From: Elainella saxicola E1
GTDB taxonomy: Bacteria; Cyanobacteriota; Cyanobacteriia; Elainellales; Elainellaceae
NCBI GenBank assembly: GCA_002796835.1
Contig: LUGL01000069.1
Coordinates: 1-40,921 of the forward strand
Direction: 5' to 3'
Length of the DNA: 40,921 bases
Position numbers and translations under genes: made by a program. The notes under the pieces were generated by a model that saw nothing but the letters and a program-made list of their open reading frames with translations, had not been told where the DNA came from and made no database searches. This document shows, one piece after another, positions 7,577 to 18,000 of the stretch. Numbering within the stretch: position 1 is the stretch's first letter; each line of letters begins with the position of its first letter.

Positions 7577-10012
7577 ATGGTTTCCGCCACTCCCAATGGC
7601 ACACTGGCAACTTTTTCGTTTTCAATCATTAATCGCAAAGGTGAATTGACCGATCGGGTCCGTGATTTACCCGTGGATCAGTTTCGCCAATTGCTGGAGC
7701 AGATCACTAAAGAGTTTGAACATTTTTTACGGGCGATCGATCTAATCAATAACAACGCTCTAGAGACTTTGCTGGAGCAAATTCTAGAAGCACTCACCTT
7801 CAAAATTGGCCAGATTTTAGAGGCCGATCGCACGACGATTTTCCTGGTCGATGCAGACAAAGGCCAACTCTGGTCGAAGATTGCCCAAACTGAAACCCAA
7901 CAGCCGCTAGAAATTCGGGTGCCGATTACGGTTGGTATTGCTGGACATGTGGCAACCACCGGCGAAGGCTTGAATATTCCCGATGCTTATAATCACCCTT
8001 TATTCAATCGGGAGATCGATCGACAAACGGGCTACCAGACTCGCAATATTCTCTGTATGCCAGTTTTTGATACGAAGCAGCAGGTTGTGGCAGTGGTGCA
8101 ATTGCTCAACAAGGCTGGTGATCTGGCGTTCGATCAGCAGGATGAGCGGCTATTCCAGGAGTTTGCTGACTCCATGGGGATCATTTTAGAAAGCTGTAAT
8201 TCCTTTTATATTGCGGCTCGTAACCAGCGAGGGGTGGCGGCACTGCTAAAAGCAACGACCTATTTAGGCCAAAGCTTGAATCTGGAGCGAACGTTACAAG
8301 CCGTGATGGATGAAGCTCGTGACCTGATGCAGGCCGATCGCAGCACCTTATTTCTGCTGGATCGCGAGCGACGGGAACTATGGTCCAAGGTGGCTACGTC
8401 TGACGGGCAGGAAATGATGGAAATTCGGATTTCTGCCGATCGGGGTATCGCCGGATTTGTTGCCTCTACGGGACAAACTTTGAATATTCCTAACGCTTAT
8501 GAAGATCCTCGCTTTGATCCAACAGTCGATCAACGAACAGGCTATCAGACGCGCACGATCCTCTGTATGCCAGTCTACAACTCGGCAGAAGTCCTGATTG
8601 GCGTAACGCAGTTAATTAATAAGCAGCAAGGTTGTTTTACCGCCTCAGATGAAGAATTTATGCGAGCATTCAACATTCAGGCTGGGATTGCCCTGGAAAA
8701 TGCCCAATTGTTTGAACGAGTGATGCTGGAGCAGCAATATCAAAAAGACGTGCTGCGTAGCCTCTCTGATGCGGTCATCTCAACAGATATGCAGGGCAAA
8801 ATTGTTACGATCAACGATGCGGCATTGCTGTTATTGGGCTGTTCCGATGCAAAGACTGATGAGCTGCGATCGCAGGAAATTACACAGCAGTTTATTGGCA
8901 GGTTCGTTTGGGAAGTCGCCCCAATTGATTTGTTGCAAATGCGGGTTGAAGATACGCTAAAGCACGCTACTCGGTGTTATGTTCCGGAGCAAAGCCTGAT
9001 ACTTGACATTCCAGATGAATCAGATAATTTGCAACAAATTGAACGCAGCATTAATTTAACGGTGACACCACTAACAAATCCTGCAGACAAGGTTCGAGGT
9101 GGATTGGTTGTATTGGAAGATATTAGCCAGGAAAAGCGGATGAAAACAACTTTATACCGCTATATGACCCCTGATGTAGCAGAACGAGTGATGGCGTTAG
9201 GTGAAGATGTGCTGATGATTGGCGAACGCAAGGATGTCTCGATCCTGTTTGCTGACATTCGTGGCTATACCTCCCTCACCGAAAGGATGGAAGCTGCTGA
9301 AGTTGTGGCGTTACTCAACAACTATTTTGAGACGATGGTGGAGGCCGTGTTCGATTTTGACGGCACCCTGGATAAGTTTATTGGTGATGCGCTCATGGCG
9401 GTTTTTGGGGCACCTCTGCCGATCGAAAATCATGCCTGGATGGCGGTTCAAGCGGCATTGGATATGCGCAGGCGGCTGGCGGAATTTAATCAGCAATATC
9501 GTCCAGAGACTGATCCGATTCGCGTTGGCATTGGCATTAGTTCTGGGGAAGTAGTTTCTGGCAATATTGGCTCCCAAAAACGCATGGACTATACTGTGAT
9601 TGGCGATGGTGTGGATATTAGCTCTCGTCTGGAAGGAACAACTAAGGAATATGGCTGTGATATTATCCTGAGCGAGTATACCTATCGCTATTGTCAAGAT
9701 CGGGTATGGGTGCGTGAACTCGATCGGATTTGCGTCAAAGGTAAAACTAAACCCATCTCAATTTATGAGTTAATTGACGATCGCAAGCAGGCTCTGAACT
9801 CAGAAACAGAGGAATTTATTACGATCTATCATGCTGGACGGGCCGCTTATCTGAAGCGGGAGTTTGAACATGCTATCCAGATCTTCCAGACTGCCCAACA
9901 AATGCGCCCGAATGACAAGGCGGTTGCTGTTCAGCTAAAACGAGCCAGCGAACATTATCTCAATCCACCTTCAAACAATTGGGACGGCGTGCATGTGTTG
10001 GAAAATAAATAG
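7577..10012 (+). CDS. GAF-GAF-PAS class III adenylate cyclase
   Basis: This 811-aa protein resembles cyanobacterial CyaB-type cyclases. Two tandem GAF domains (about residues 55-205 and 225-385, each with ADR-TLFL/IFL and TGYQTR-ILCMPV segments) are followed by a PAS-like region (about 395-520), the class III catalytic domain (about 550-730) and a short TPR-like tail. Metal-binding Asp560 (FADIRGYT) and Asp604 (FIGDALMAVFG) are present. Lys600 and Thr673 match the adenine-selecting pair of Anabaena CyaB1, so ATP is the expected substrate. The transition-state Asn is replaced by Asp680 (GVDISSR), while the partner Arg684 is kept. The protein is soluble and is likely controlled by cyclic nucleotide or another ligand at the GAF domains. 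CTGGAG lies 6 nt before the ATG. It converges with the DUF928 gene. Confidence 0.93.
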   Translation: MVSATPNGTLATFSFSIINRKGELTDRVRDLPVDQFRQLLEQITKEFEHFLRAIDLINNNALETLLEQILEALTFKIGQILEADRTTIFLVDADKGQLWSKIAQTETQQPLEIRVPITVGIAGHVATTGEGLNIPDAYNHPLFNREIDRQTGYQTRNILCMPVFDTKQQVVAVVQLLNKAGDLAFDQQDERLFQEFADSMGIILESCNSFYIAARNQRGVAALLKATTYLGQSLNLERTLQAVMDEARDLMQADRSTLFLLDRERRELWSKVATSDGQEMMEIRISADRGIAGFVASTGQTLNIPNAYEDPRFDPTVDQRTGYQTRTILCMPVYNSAEVLIGVTQLINKQQGCFTASDEEFMRAFNIQAGIALENAQLFERVMLEQQYQKDVLRSLSDAVISTDMQGKIVTINDAALLLLGCSDAKTDELRSQEITQQFIGRFVWEVAPIDLLQMRVEDTLKHATRCYVPEQSLILDIPDESDNLQQIERSINLTVTPLTNPADKVRGGLVVLEDISQEKRMKTTLYRYMTPDVAERVMALGEDVLMIGERKDVSILFADIRGYTSLTERMEAAEVVALLNNYFETMVEAVFDFDGTLDKFIGDALMAVFGAPLPIENHAWMAVQAALDMRRRLAEFNQQYRPETDPIRVGIGISSGEVVSGNIGSQKRMDYTVIGDGVDISSRLEGTTKEYGCDIILSEYTYRYCQDRVWVRELDRICVKGKTKPISIYELIDDRKQALNSETEEFITIYHAGRAAYLKREFEHAIQIFQTAQQMRPNDKAVAVQLKRASEHYLNPPSNNWDGVHVLENK

Positions 10013-10028
10013 ATAGATGACTACATCC

Positions 10029-10757
10029 TCAAGGGAGATAGGGTTTATCTGCAAAGGAGGCTAGATCCACAGAAGTCAGTAGGTTTGCCCAATTTGCCGC
10101 TACCGCCGATCGATCGACCTGTTGTAAATTCACCAAGGTTGCCAATGCATCATGCCAAATGCCCGCTTCAGCATAGAGGGTGGCCCGATCGATCTCGCTG
10201 GCTTGAGTCAACTGATTTTCTAATTCCGGATTCGGCTGGATTCGCTCGATCCAACCTTCCGTGAAGATATCGCCCGATCGATCTTGCGGATCACATACTA
10301 AAGAAAAATACCAGTGATAGCGCTGACCCGGTTCTAGAGAAATTTGTTCTGCTGAGGATAACTGCACCTTCAGCAGTCCCGCTTCCCCTGTAATTGGGAT
10401 TTGGTGAGTATAAATGACCGATTCCTGAGCATCACGCAACTCAAATTCAGCAATCTTGGCTGTTGAGGTTGGAATATACCAGAGCAAAGTTGGTTGAGCC
10501 TGTGTTGTTAATCCCAAGTTGGTTTGTGGCACGATCGCAGTGAGCGTTGGTTGCTCCTTGACACAACCCCCACGGGTCCCTCCTCCTTCTCGTCGTCCTG
10601 GCAAGCCGCGATCGGGCGGCACATAGGTTTGAGAAATGGCAGGAAGGGTTGCTAGACTCAAGTTAACAACCAAAGCAACAAGGACTGTCTTAGAAAGAAG
10701 GGCAGATAATTTCGTTATTCTAAAAATACTCATACGACAGCTCATTCTCTTGTCCAT
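10029..10757 (-). CDS. DUF928 secreted protein
   Basis: The 242-aa protein has an N-terminal signal peptide (hydrophobic LVALVVNLSLATLPAISQ, about residues 26-44). The hallmark DUF928 opening follows, PPDRGLPGRREGGGTRGGC, then a beta-rich sandwich with WYIPTSTAKIAEFELRD and a helical tail. The molecular function of the family is unknown. From memory, DUF928 genes sit near CHASE2, CHAT and ShlB genes in many cyanobacteria, as here. It lies 32 bp downstream of the CHASE2-cyclase gene on the same strand, so the two are probably one operon. The true start may be Met5 or Met9. The protein should be periplasmic or anchored in the envelope. Confidence 0.88.
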   Translation of the reverse strand: MDKRMSCRMSIFRITKLSALLSKTVLVALVVNLSLATLPAISQTYVPPDRGLPGRREGGGTRGGCVKEQPTLTAIVPQTNLGLTTQAQPTLLWYIPTSTAKIAEFELRDAQESVIYTHQIPITGEAGLLKVQLSSAEQISLEPGQRYHWYFSLVCDPQDRSGDIFTEGWIERIQPNPELENQLTQASEIDRATLYAEAGIWHDALATLVNLQQVDRSAVAANWANLLTSVDLASFADKPYLP

Positions 10758-10789
10758 TCAATTTCTTTTTAAATTACAAGCTCATATCT

Positions 10790-12775
10790 CTAGATGATGT
10801 CTAAATTCTCGGCTTGATTGAATTCTTTCTGTATGACACGATAAACATCGACACTGTTCTGTTTCCCTTTCATCGGCATAGGTCCCCAGGCTTCTAGCAT
10901 AAATTTACCCTGAACATGCTGAACCGTTTCCCCTGAAACTAAAATGCGGCAGAGATCTACCTGCCGGTCTTTCGCACAGCTTTCTAAGCGAGCGGCTGTA
11001 TTGACATGATCGCCAATCACTCCATATTCCATCCGATCTTTTCCACCCAAGCTGCCCACCACCACAGATCCAGTTGAGATACCCACCCGCATCTGAATCA
11101 CCGGCAGGCCTTGCTGCTGCCAACTCTGATTCAACTCCGCTAACCGATCGCCCATCGCTAGCGCACAGGCCACTGCATGATAAGCATCTCGATCAACTTC
11201 TGCTGGTGCAACCCTCGGAACTGGCACCCCAAACACCGCCAGTAAGCCATCTCCAGTAAACTTATTAATAATCCCCTGGTGGCGTTGAATTTCTTGGGCC
11301 ATTGCACCCAGATATTCATTCAGCCAATCTAGCAACGTTTCCGGGGAAATGGATTCGGAAATCGTACTGAAATTCTTAATGTCGGTAAACAGCATGGTGG
11401 CAGTTAATCGCTGTCCGGGTAATTTGCCTGAATTGAGCAACCGATCGCGGTTTTTCCACAGCGCGTCTGCAATCTCCTTAGAGGTGTTTTGCCCCAATAA
11501 CGTCATCACCATTTGTTGCTGCCGGTAAGATTGCTGTGCTTGATAAGCCACGATCGTTCCTGCGGTTAATAGTACAGTCAGAATAGGAGCCACCACTGGC
11601 ACCCAAACTGATGACAAAAACAACAGAAAGCTGGTTCCCGCCAAAGCGATCAGCAATCCACTGCCACTGAGGCCCAACCGAATGGGATGGCGCAGGCTGG
11701 CAGCAAGACTTCCTCCTGCAATCGCCCAACTCCATAACCACAGCCATTCTGCCCAATTTGGGAAAAACCCAAATAGCGATCGCTCTGCCACTGCCGCGCT
11801 AAGAATCTGGCTGACCATTTGAGCATGGACTTCGACTCCTGGCATTTGATGATTTGCGACTTCCCCGGCACTGTAGGGTGTGTAGAATAAATCGCGGCTG
11901 CTGGCTGCGGTGGTCCCGAACAAAACGATTTTGTCCTTCACCCATTCAGGCGACAGTTGACCACTCAATACCTGTTCTAAGGTGACTTGGCGAGCGGCGC
12001 GATGGCGGTTGCGATAATCCAACAACATCTGATAACCCTCAGGGTCATTGGTTTGATATCCGCCTGAATCCGCCTCTAACGGCACAAAAATTGCCTGACC
12101 CAACTGCATATTTTGGGGATTTGCTGGACTGGGTTTAGGCTGAATTCCGTGGGTCTGCAAATAATGCAAAGCAAGCTGTAGGGCAAAAGAGCGGTTCGTG
12201 CCACCAAATAGCAAGGCTCGTCGCACCACGCCATCTGGATCGATCGGAATATCATTAAATCCAATCCGCTCAGTCGGAATTCCAGGCGGCGGCGGCACTT
12301 GGGTAATATTATCGTCGCCAAGTTTCGTAATCGCTATCAAATTTGGTGCCTGCAACTGGGTCTGCAATGCTTCGTTCCCTGGCGGTTGGGGTAAATCACG
12401 GTAGATATCCAGCCCAATGACAGCAGGCCGATCGCTTTGCAAGATGGCCAACGCTTCAGCAATAGTTTGATCCGAAAGGGTCGATCGCTGTTGAATCCGC
12501 AGGTCATCTTCTGTTACTGCCACAAGCAGAAGTCGCGGATCGACCCCTTCATCTGGCCGCAACCGCATCATCTGGTCATAGGCTCTGAGTTCTAGCGCAT
12601 CTACCCCCCCAAGTTGTTTCACACCACCAACCAATAGCGTAGCGACGACGCTGACTAAGAGTACGGCTGAAGCCTGAGCAGGCAAATGGGAACCAAGACG
12701 TTTCAGCCGACTGGCCGATCGCCCATAGATTGCTTTGGGGCATCTATAAAGTAAACGAAGTGGTCTGACCTTCAC
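10790..12775 (-). CDS. CHASE2 sensor adenylate cyclase
   Basis: The 661-aa membrane protein has an N-terminal membrane helix, a periplasmic CHASE2 domain (about residues 55-320, with ELRAYDQMMRLRP and VIGLDIYRDLP), two or three membrane helices (about 340-415) and a cytoplasmic class III cyclase domain (about 455-645). Both metal aspartates are present (Asp465 in FTDIKNFS, Asp509 in FTGDGLLAVFG), as are Lys505 and the transition-state Asn592/Arg596 (HVNTAAR). The position that is Thr in CyaB1 is Gly585. Lys505 points to ATP as substrate. The layout implies that an extracytoplasmic signal controls cAMP output. DUF928 follows 32 bp downstream in the same operon. A small GGGGT/ACCCC hairpin lies just upstream of the start in the leader (12793-12808). 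Confidence 0.93.
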   Translation of the reverse strand: MKVRPLRLLYRCPKAIYGRSASRLKRLGSHLPAQASAVLLVSVVATLLVGGVKQLGGVDALELRAYDQMMRLRPDEGVDPRLLLVAVTEDDLRIQQRSTLSDQTIAEALAILQSDRPAVIGLDIYRDLPQPPGNEALQTQLQAPNLIAITKLGDDNITQVPPPPGIPTERIGFNDIPIDPDGVVRRALLFGGTNRSFALQLALHYLQTHGIQPKPSPANPQNMQLGQAIFVPLEADSGGYQTNDPEGYQMLLDYRNRHRAARQVTLEQVLSGQLSPEWVKDKIVLFGTTAASSRDLFYTPYSAGEVANHQMPGVEVHAQMVSQILSAAVAERSLFGFFPNWAEWLWLWSWAIAGGSLAASLRHPIRLGLSGSGLLIALAGTSFLLFLSSVWVPVVAPILTVLLTAGTIVAYQAQQSYRQQQMVMTLLGQNTSKEIADALWKNRDRLLNSGKLPGQRLTATMLFTDIKNFSTISESISPETLLDWLNEYLGAMAQEIQRHQGIINKFTGDGLLAVFGVPVPRVAPAEVDRDAYHAVACALAMGDRLAELNQSWQQQGLPVIQMRVGISTGSVVVGSLGGKDRMEYGVIGDHVNTAARLESCAKDRQVDLCRILVSGETVQHVQGKFMLEAWGPMPMKGKQNSVDVYRVIQKEFNQAENLDII

Positions 12776-13294
12776 GCTTGCTAAACCTGCATAGGGGTTT
12801 CACCCCTTTAGAATGCCCAGGGGATTGTCATTCATCCTAATTGAAGGATCGATCGTTCAGTATGGATCTGTCTAGATGTGCTGAGTGGATGGCAGATCAA
12901 CGCGGCATAGATCAACGCAACATGGATGAGTGACAAACCATTTCGTCGGGTCTTGAAATGGGAAAAATTAACTTCAATTACATACCTGGTTGATTGGATA
13001 ACCTGAGATACGCAACTCTAACCGTTTGAAGCACTATCTATGTATCACATGGATGGGATTTATACAATCTGTCTCAAGATGGTTTTTCCTCGTAACACAA
13101 ATTAACTATCTATTTTCAATCAATTATATTTATGATGATTAAAAAACTGTCGTTTAATACGTCTTTCAAATTATCAATCGAGACTTGATTGATCCAAAGC
13201 AAATTGGTTTTTGGATTAGTTTTAGCGGCTTTGCCTCTGAAGCTTGACGCGATCGAAAGACAGGAAAATTAGTGCCTGAGATTAGGAGAATGCA
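12776..13294. other. Divergent intergenic region between the CHASE2-cyclase and the Pro-rich secreted protein
   Basis: This 519-bp AT-rich stretch must contain promoters for both flanking genes; no coding region is supported. Visible features are the hairpin AGGGGT-TTC-ACCCCT near 12794-12808, a 15-bp tandem duplication of the AGATCAACGC(GG/AA)CAT type at 12894-12923, and an AGGAGA ribosome binding site just before 13295. Confidence 0.6.
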
Positions 13295-13816
13295 ATGATG
13301 CTTTTTAGCAACTCTAAGCGATTAGCAAGCGCGGTCGTTTTCTTGACAACTTATTTAGGCGTGCTTCAGCCTGGAATTGCGTTGCCGTTGAATCAACCAG
13401 GATCGGGAACAGCAATCAGCCAAATTAATCGCCCACCTGAAGAAGGGGTGCCTCGCGTTCTAACAGAGGTTGTACGCGGCACTGTGACCCGCGTTGGTGG
13501 CAACAGCGTTACGCTCGAACTAGAAAATGGCGATACCGAGACCTATCAAATTCCAGCCGAATTTGAGAATCGCAAAAGGTTAGAAGTGGGCGCGGAAGTG
13601 CTTTTGACGATCGAAAGAAACAATGTGGTAGCTATCTATAACCGAGCTGCAGTTGTGGAACCTGCTCCCGTTGTGCGTCGAGAAGTGCAGCGCCAAGAAG
13701 CAGTTCGTCCCGCTCCGGCTCCCACTCCGGCTCCGGCTCCCGTTGCTCCTCCTCCTCGTCCGGCTCCAGCTCCGGCAGCCCAACCTCAGCCTCAGCCTGT
13801 TCGAGGCATGTGGTAA
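13295..13816 (+). CDS. Small secreted protein with a beta-barrel-like core and Pro/Ala-rich tail
   Basis: The 173-aa protein has a clear signal peptide (LASAVVFLTTYLGVLQPGIA). A compact beta-rich segment follows (about residues 58-112), containing GTVTRVGGNSVTLELENGD and TYQIPAEF, like small OB- or SH3-type barrels. The tail (about 125-173) is low-complexity Pro/Ala/Gln. I do not recognise a named family. The start is supported by AGGAGA 5 nt before the ATG, and a strong terminator follows the stop. Position between the CHASE2-cyclase and the CHAT exoprotein, plus the export signal, suggests an envelope role. The Pro-rich tail could span or bind peptidoglycan, but that is inference. Confidence 0.75.
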   Translation: MMLFSNSKRLASAVVFLTTYLGVLQPGIALPLNQPGSGTAISQINRPPEEGVPRVLTEVVRGTVTRVGGNSVTLELENGDTETYQIPAEFENRKRLEVGAEVLLTIERNNVVAIYNRAAVVEPAPVVRREVQRQEAVRPAPAPTPAPAPVAPPPRPAPAPAAQPQPQPVRGMW

Positions 13817-13853
13817 GCCAGCTCGATTAAAAACTTAATCTGACACCTCCTCG

Positions 13854-13880
13854 ATCGCTTGCTGATTGCAGGCGATTTTT
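13854..13880. terminator. Intrinsic terminator after the Pro-rich protein
   Basis: A 9-bp stem (13854-13862 with 13868-13876, one T-G wobble) around loop TGATT is followed by a T-run to 13880. It ends the + strand gene at 13816 and lies just beyond the 3' end of the convergent exoprotein gene. Confidence 0.75.
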
Positions 13881-13908
13881 AATACCTGATTTGGCCAATT
13901 CATTTTGA

Positions 13909-16900
13909 TTACCAGGGATTGCCAACCATCGTGAAGGCTGCCCAGTAGTAAGGGTGAGTCAATTGGCGATCGCTAATGTTCAATGCATCCGCAGGCAGTT
14001 GCAGCGCATCCACCCCAGGAATACCTTTTAACTGATTGCCATCCAAATAAACCTGGCCCCGTAACAAGGCGATTTGGGCCTGCCGCAAAGCTTCTGCCTT
14101 AATCGGAGCGGCATTCAGTCCCTCATAGAACTGGCTCATCAAAGCAGCCGTTGCAGCATCACTCACATACCAGAGACTTGCCACGGCTGTCTTCACGCCT
14201 GTTTGAACGGCGAGTCCAGCAAACCCCAGCTCAGCTTCCTCGTCTCCTAAAGCAGTTCGGCAAGCGCTTAACACTAGCATTTCCACCGGCGGATCATTCC
14301 AGCCGAGTTGTCGCACCTGATCCATTTGGAGTTTTTCATCCCAGAGCTGAATGTAAGAATTGCTAATGACACCAGGCGCAAAGTCAGCATGGGTTGCCAG
14401 GTGAATAATGCCAAACGGACGCTCCTGCCGAATGGCCGCCAAATTCTCTAAGGTTGCTTTGGTGTTGAGCAACAGACTGCCACCTTTCCACAGATCAAAC
14501 ACAAGGGTCGAAAGTTCGATCGGCACAGCAGGCAGGGGAGCTTGTCCTTGAGTGCTTTCAGAAATGCCCATCGCCAGCATCTGGGAATCTCGAATATCGA
14601 CATAGCGTGTGTCCGTCAAGCTTAAGCTGGGCGTTAAACCAATGCTATATTGCTCCACCAGAAACTGCTGTCCATTATGTAGCGCTGCGAACGGCAACGA
14701 TCGCAATCCCGCATCTGGCAGAAACACTAGATTCGTAATAGCCTCAGCTTCCAAGGTTTGAGCGATCGGCGCAATTAACTCCTGATAGAGCTGCTGAGCT
14801 GAGGGCAAATAGCTCGTGGTTTGGGTTTTGCGCGGATTTGTAATTTCAGCCCGAAAGGTTTGAGCAGTTGCCAACACCTGCGATCGAGTCAGATTAGGCA
14901 TGCGCTGGCGAGTCACGCTTTTGGCAGTCACAACCAGTATCTCTAGCTGATCGTTATCTTGAGGAACGATCGGTTCTGTCAAAGACTGCACTTCACTGGG
15001 AATGAAATCCACATAAATAAAGGCGGGTTTCGCGCCAGTTGCTCGTTCAATCGCCTGCGCCAACTCCTTAGCCTGCTCTACCGTTGCTGTTGGTCGGGGG
15101 GCAATTCCCAAATATGTACTCACGTCGTTCGTAAATTGTTGCTCAATCCGGGCGATGTTTGTATCGATCGAAACTTCTGGAACGATTACACCCAGTTGGG
15201 GAACATCCGTAGGCGGCGGTAAATGATTGCGTGGATCTTCAAAGTTAGGTGGGAGTGCATTGGGTGGTTTTGTGGAGGGAGAGGGAGTAGGGGAAGGAGA
15301 GGGAGAGGGAGTAGGGGAAGGAGAGGGAGAGGGAGTAGGCGTGGGGTTTGGGGAAGGAATAGGCGTGGGGGTCGGCGTTGGAACAGGCGTGGGGGTCGGG
15401 GAAGGAATAGGGGCTGGAACAGGAGTCGGGATGGGAGTCGGGATAGGAGTTGGAACAGGGGTTGGCGTTGGTGTGACTGCAACGTTAACTTGAATCGGTA
15501 ATGGGGCGGAGGTCGCTAGAGCGGGTAGGCCGTTGTTGAGGTCAGCAGCTTCTACTGTAAAGGCATTGACCGTACCTGATGAATTAGCGGGTGGCGTGTA
15601 GACTAACACAGCCCCTAGTGTAATCACGGCTCCGGCTGTGACTGGCTCTCCGTTGACTATCAGTGTTCCACCGGGTGCGATCGATTGAATTCTCAATACG
15701 GTATTGTCGCGATCAGCATCGGCAATGTTGGCGGCTAGATCCGCATAAGTCAGCGTTACCGATTGACCTGCTGTCGTGTTAAAGAGAGAATTGGCTGAAA
15801 GTAATTGAGGTGGTGAGTTAACCGAAGTCAGCGTAATGCCCGGAGGCGTGGGTACTGTAGCACCATTGGGGGCCACCGGAAAGTTGCCCGTGGCCAAGGT
15901 GCCTGTTCCTGCGTCCAATGCTCCGACTGTCCCATTGTTACTGGGTGCACCAATTACAAAGGGCAAGTTATCCGGTCCACCTGCATGTTGAATAGTAATC
16001 GTTCCAGAGGTACCTGGCGAACCTCCTGCCGTGCTAATGCTGGGATTTCCTGGCAACGCTAAGCTTCCTGTCACCTGCACCCGATCGCCAGAAACTTTGA
16101 CATTGCCGCCTCGACCTGAAAGACTTCTGGCTGAGATTGACTGTACGCTGACATTGCCTAGAGCGCTAGAAATTGTGACATTGCCTGCTCCTGCTAAGAA
16201 GGTTGTGAGATCATCTGTAAGGAGTTCTCCGGCTTGAATATCGCCTTGAGCCGTTAGCGTCAAATTGCCCGATCGACCAGCACCAGAGCCCGTCGTGATC
16301 CGATTTGCTGTAATGCTAGCTCCAGAAATAATCAAATTTCGGCCATTGGTAGAAATGTAGCTAGCAGGACCCGCTAGAAAAGAACCAATCCCATTATTGT
16401 CAGCATCCGCCGTGAACCGGATGGTTGTTCCTGGCTCAAAGCTAAACGCAAAGGGAGCAGGCACTGAGTTGTCGATCACAATGTCGTTGGTGGCCTCCAA
16501 AATGATATTTCCGGTAAGACCTTGCAGCAGAGTGTAATCGATCGTGATGTCTTGAGCAGGAAAATCACCAGAGAGAATATCGGGTAGAGCACTGACGACT
16601 GTTCCAGGATTACTGGCATCACTTGAGATCAGGATATTTCTTGGATCGAGTAACAACGTGCCCCAATTGCCTGCAATGGCGCTCAAGTCTACCTGACCAT
16701 CAAAAGTCAACTGTTGGCGACCTGACACTTCCACAAAACCGCCATTCCCCCCGGTCGCACCACCGCGCGCACTGACATTGCCCCAGAAGCCGGTATACTC
16801 TTCCGCCCAGGTGATCGATCGTCCCCCATTGCCCTGCTCGATCGCATCCACATTGATCGTGGAATCAGGACTGACCACTGTTCGTGCTGCATTGGGAATC

Positions 16901-17964
16901 GTGCCGTGCCCGTGATAATCCCCCCCAATCCGTACCGTACCACCGCCGCCGCTGCCTGCCGCATTTAAGTTGGCTGATAACACCCCAATTCGATCGCCCA
17001 CGACCGCAATCGATCCACCCGTTTGTCCAGCAGCCGGATTGGCCGCACTCACTTGCCCAGAGACGATCGCCGTTCCTGCATCAGTAGGAATCGTCAGTCC
17101 TGACCCGGTGAGCTGTACAGTGCCATCTGGATTAACGGTTACCCCTGTGGCATTGCCGACTTCACCACCCGTCAACAAAGCAGGCAGAGAGGCCACGCTC
17201 CAGTCCGTAAGGCGTTCGGCACTGAGGGGCTCAAATTCTAGACTCAACAACTGTCCGGCCTGACTGAGGCGCACCAGATGCTCGCCAGGAACTGCCGCGA
17301 TCGTAATTTGCCCACCGGGAGCCGAAAGTTGACCCGTGTTTACCACCGTGCCGCCCAGCAGTGAAAGATTTTGGCCAGCCGCAACGCTCAAATCTCCAGC
17401 ATTTAAAATGGCTCCCGGCTGACTGAGGGCAAAAGCAAAACTGTTTGGATCGCCCACTAGCGCCGCATAGTCGGTTTGGCCGATCGCATCAAACCAGCCG
17501 CCTTCAAAGCCAATCCCGGTAGCCGTTGTGGCCGTAAAAGCAGCAGGCAAGTCAAGCCGAGCATGGGAGCCAAAAATAATTCCGGCAGGATTCACCAAAA
17601 ATAAGTTGGAGTGACCGCCCGTGACTTGCAGCAGGCCATTGATCACAGAAGGATTGCCGCCGACCACGCGAGTCAAAATATTGCGAATTTCAGGATTGGA
17701 GTGGAAATTGGCGATCTGGTCTCGGCTCAAACCAAATTCTTGCAAACTGTGAAATAAATTTCTGCCATCCCTGGAACGCTGTCCGCCATCGATCTCAAAC
17801 CGATTGCCGTTCCGAGTCACGTGAGTATGAGTGCCGTCTTGGGCGGGGACAACCCGTTGGGCCACGGCTGGTGCTGCAAAGAGAACCGATGCGATCGGCA
17901 CCAGTCCCAAAGCAATTTTTAGCATCTGTGCAGATAAAATTAGTCCAGCCATCTTTTCAGCCAT
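13909..17964 (-). CDS. Two-partner-secretion exoprotein (filamentous haemagglutinin type) with C-terminal CHAT protease domain
   Basis: Starting at 17964 (CGGAG upstream) the protein has 1351 aa; a start at 18033 would put a non-hydrophobic extension before the signal peptide. Order: signal peptide (1-36, ending APAVAQ), TPS secretion domain (about 40-155, with [13 protein letters not shown] and [12 protein letters not shown]), a long Gly/Ser/Thr-rich beta-helix-like region (to about 700), a cadherin-like domain (about 720-825), a Pro/Thr/Ser linker (829-899), and a CHAT domain (about 1000-1351). The CHAT catalytic dyad is visible as His1192 (HLATHADF) and Cys1235 ([10 protein letters not shown]), followed by GFAGLA and [13 protein letters not shown] is a caspase-like cysteine protease fold. 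The TpsB-type transporter is encoded divergently 208 bp away. Target and activation are unknown. Confidence 0.9.
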   Translation of the reverse strand: MAEKMAGLILSAQMLKIALGLVPIASVLFAAPAVAQRVVPAQDGTHTHVTRNGNRFEIDGGQRSRDGRNLFHSLQEFGLSRDQIANFHSNPEIRNILTRVVGGNPSVINGLLQVTGGHSNLFLVNPAGIIFGSHARLDLPAAFTATTATGIGFEGGWFDAIGQTDYAALVGDPNSFAFALSQPGAILNAGDLSVAAGQNLSLLGGTVVNTGQLSAPGGQITIAAVPGEHLVRLSQAGQLLSLEFEPLSAERLTDWSVASLPALLTGGEVGNATGVTVNPDGTVQLTGSGLTIPTDAGTAIVSGQVSAANPAAGQTGGSIAVVGDRIGVLSANLNAAGSGGGGTVRIGGDYHGHGTIPNAARTVVSPDSTINVDAIEQGNGGRSITWAEEYTGFWGNVSARGGATGGNGGFVEVSGRQQLTFDGQVDLSAIAGNWGTLLLDPRNILISSDASNPGTVVSALPDILSGDFPAQDITIDYTLLQGLTGNIILEATNDIVIDNSVPAPFAFSFEPGTTIRFTADADNNGIGSFLAGPASYISTNGRNLIISGASITANRITTGSGAGRSGNLTLTAQGDIQAGELLTDDLTTFLAGAGNVTISSALGNVSVQSISARSLSGRGGNVKVSGDRVQVTGSLALPGNPSISTAGGSPGTSGTITIQHAGGPDNLPFVIGAPSNNGTVGALDAGTGTLATGNFPVAPNGATVPTPPGITLTSVNSPPQLLSANSLFNTTAGQSVTLTYADLAANIADADRDNTVLRIQSIAPGGTLIVNGEPVTAGAVITLGAVLVYTPPANSSGTVNAFTVEAADLNNGLPALATSAPLPIQVNVAVTPTPTPVPTPIPTPIPTPVPAPIPSPTPTPVPTPTPTPIPSPNPTPTPSPSPSPTPSPSPSPTPSPSTKPPNALPPNFEDPRNHLPPPTDVPQLGVIVPEVSIDTNIARIEQQFTNDVSTYLGIAPRPTATVEQAKELAQAIERATGAKPAFIYVDFIPSEVQSLTEPIVPQDNDQLEILVVTAKSVTRQRMPNLTRSQVLATAQTFRAEITNPRKTQTTSYLPSAQQLYQELIAPIAQTLEAEAITNLVFLPDAGLRSLPFAALHNGQQFLVEQYSIGLTPSLSLTDTRYVDIRDSQMLAMGISESTQGQAPLPAVPIELSTLVFDLWKGGSLLLNTKATLENLAAIRQERPFGIIHLATHADFAPGVISNSYIQLWDEKLQMDQVRQLGWNDPPVEMLVLSACRTALGDEEAELGFAGLAVQTGVKTAVASLWYVSDAATAALMSQFYEGLNAAPIKAEALRQAQIALLRGQVYLDGNQLKGIPGVDALQLPADALNISDRQLTHPYYWAAFTMVGNPW
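15270..15480 (-). repeat. Low-complexity Pro/Thr/Ser linker repeat in the CHAT exoprotein
   Basis: Short purine-rich units (GGAGAGGGAGTAGG-like and GGNGTNGG-like on the + strand) encode PTPTP, PSPSP and PIPTP runs on the minus strand, residues about 829-899. The tract separates the secreted filament and cadherin-like part from the CHAT domain. It is prone to slippage and length variation. Confidence 0.85.
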
Positions 17965-18000
17965 AGTGATCTCCGTGCGGCATGGGCGGGAATCGTTAAC

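Noticed and set aside
15223-15501. Gly/Arg-rich + strand ORFs resembling RNA-binding or elastin-like proteins
   Set aside because: They are reverse-strand shadows of the Pro/Thr/Ser linker codons in the CHAT exoprotein.
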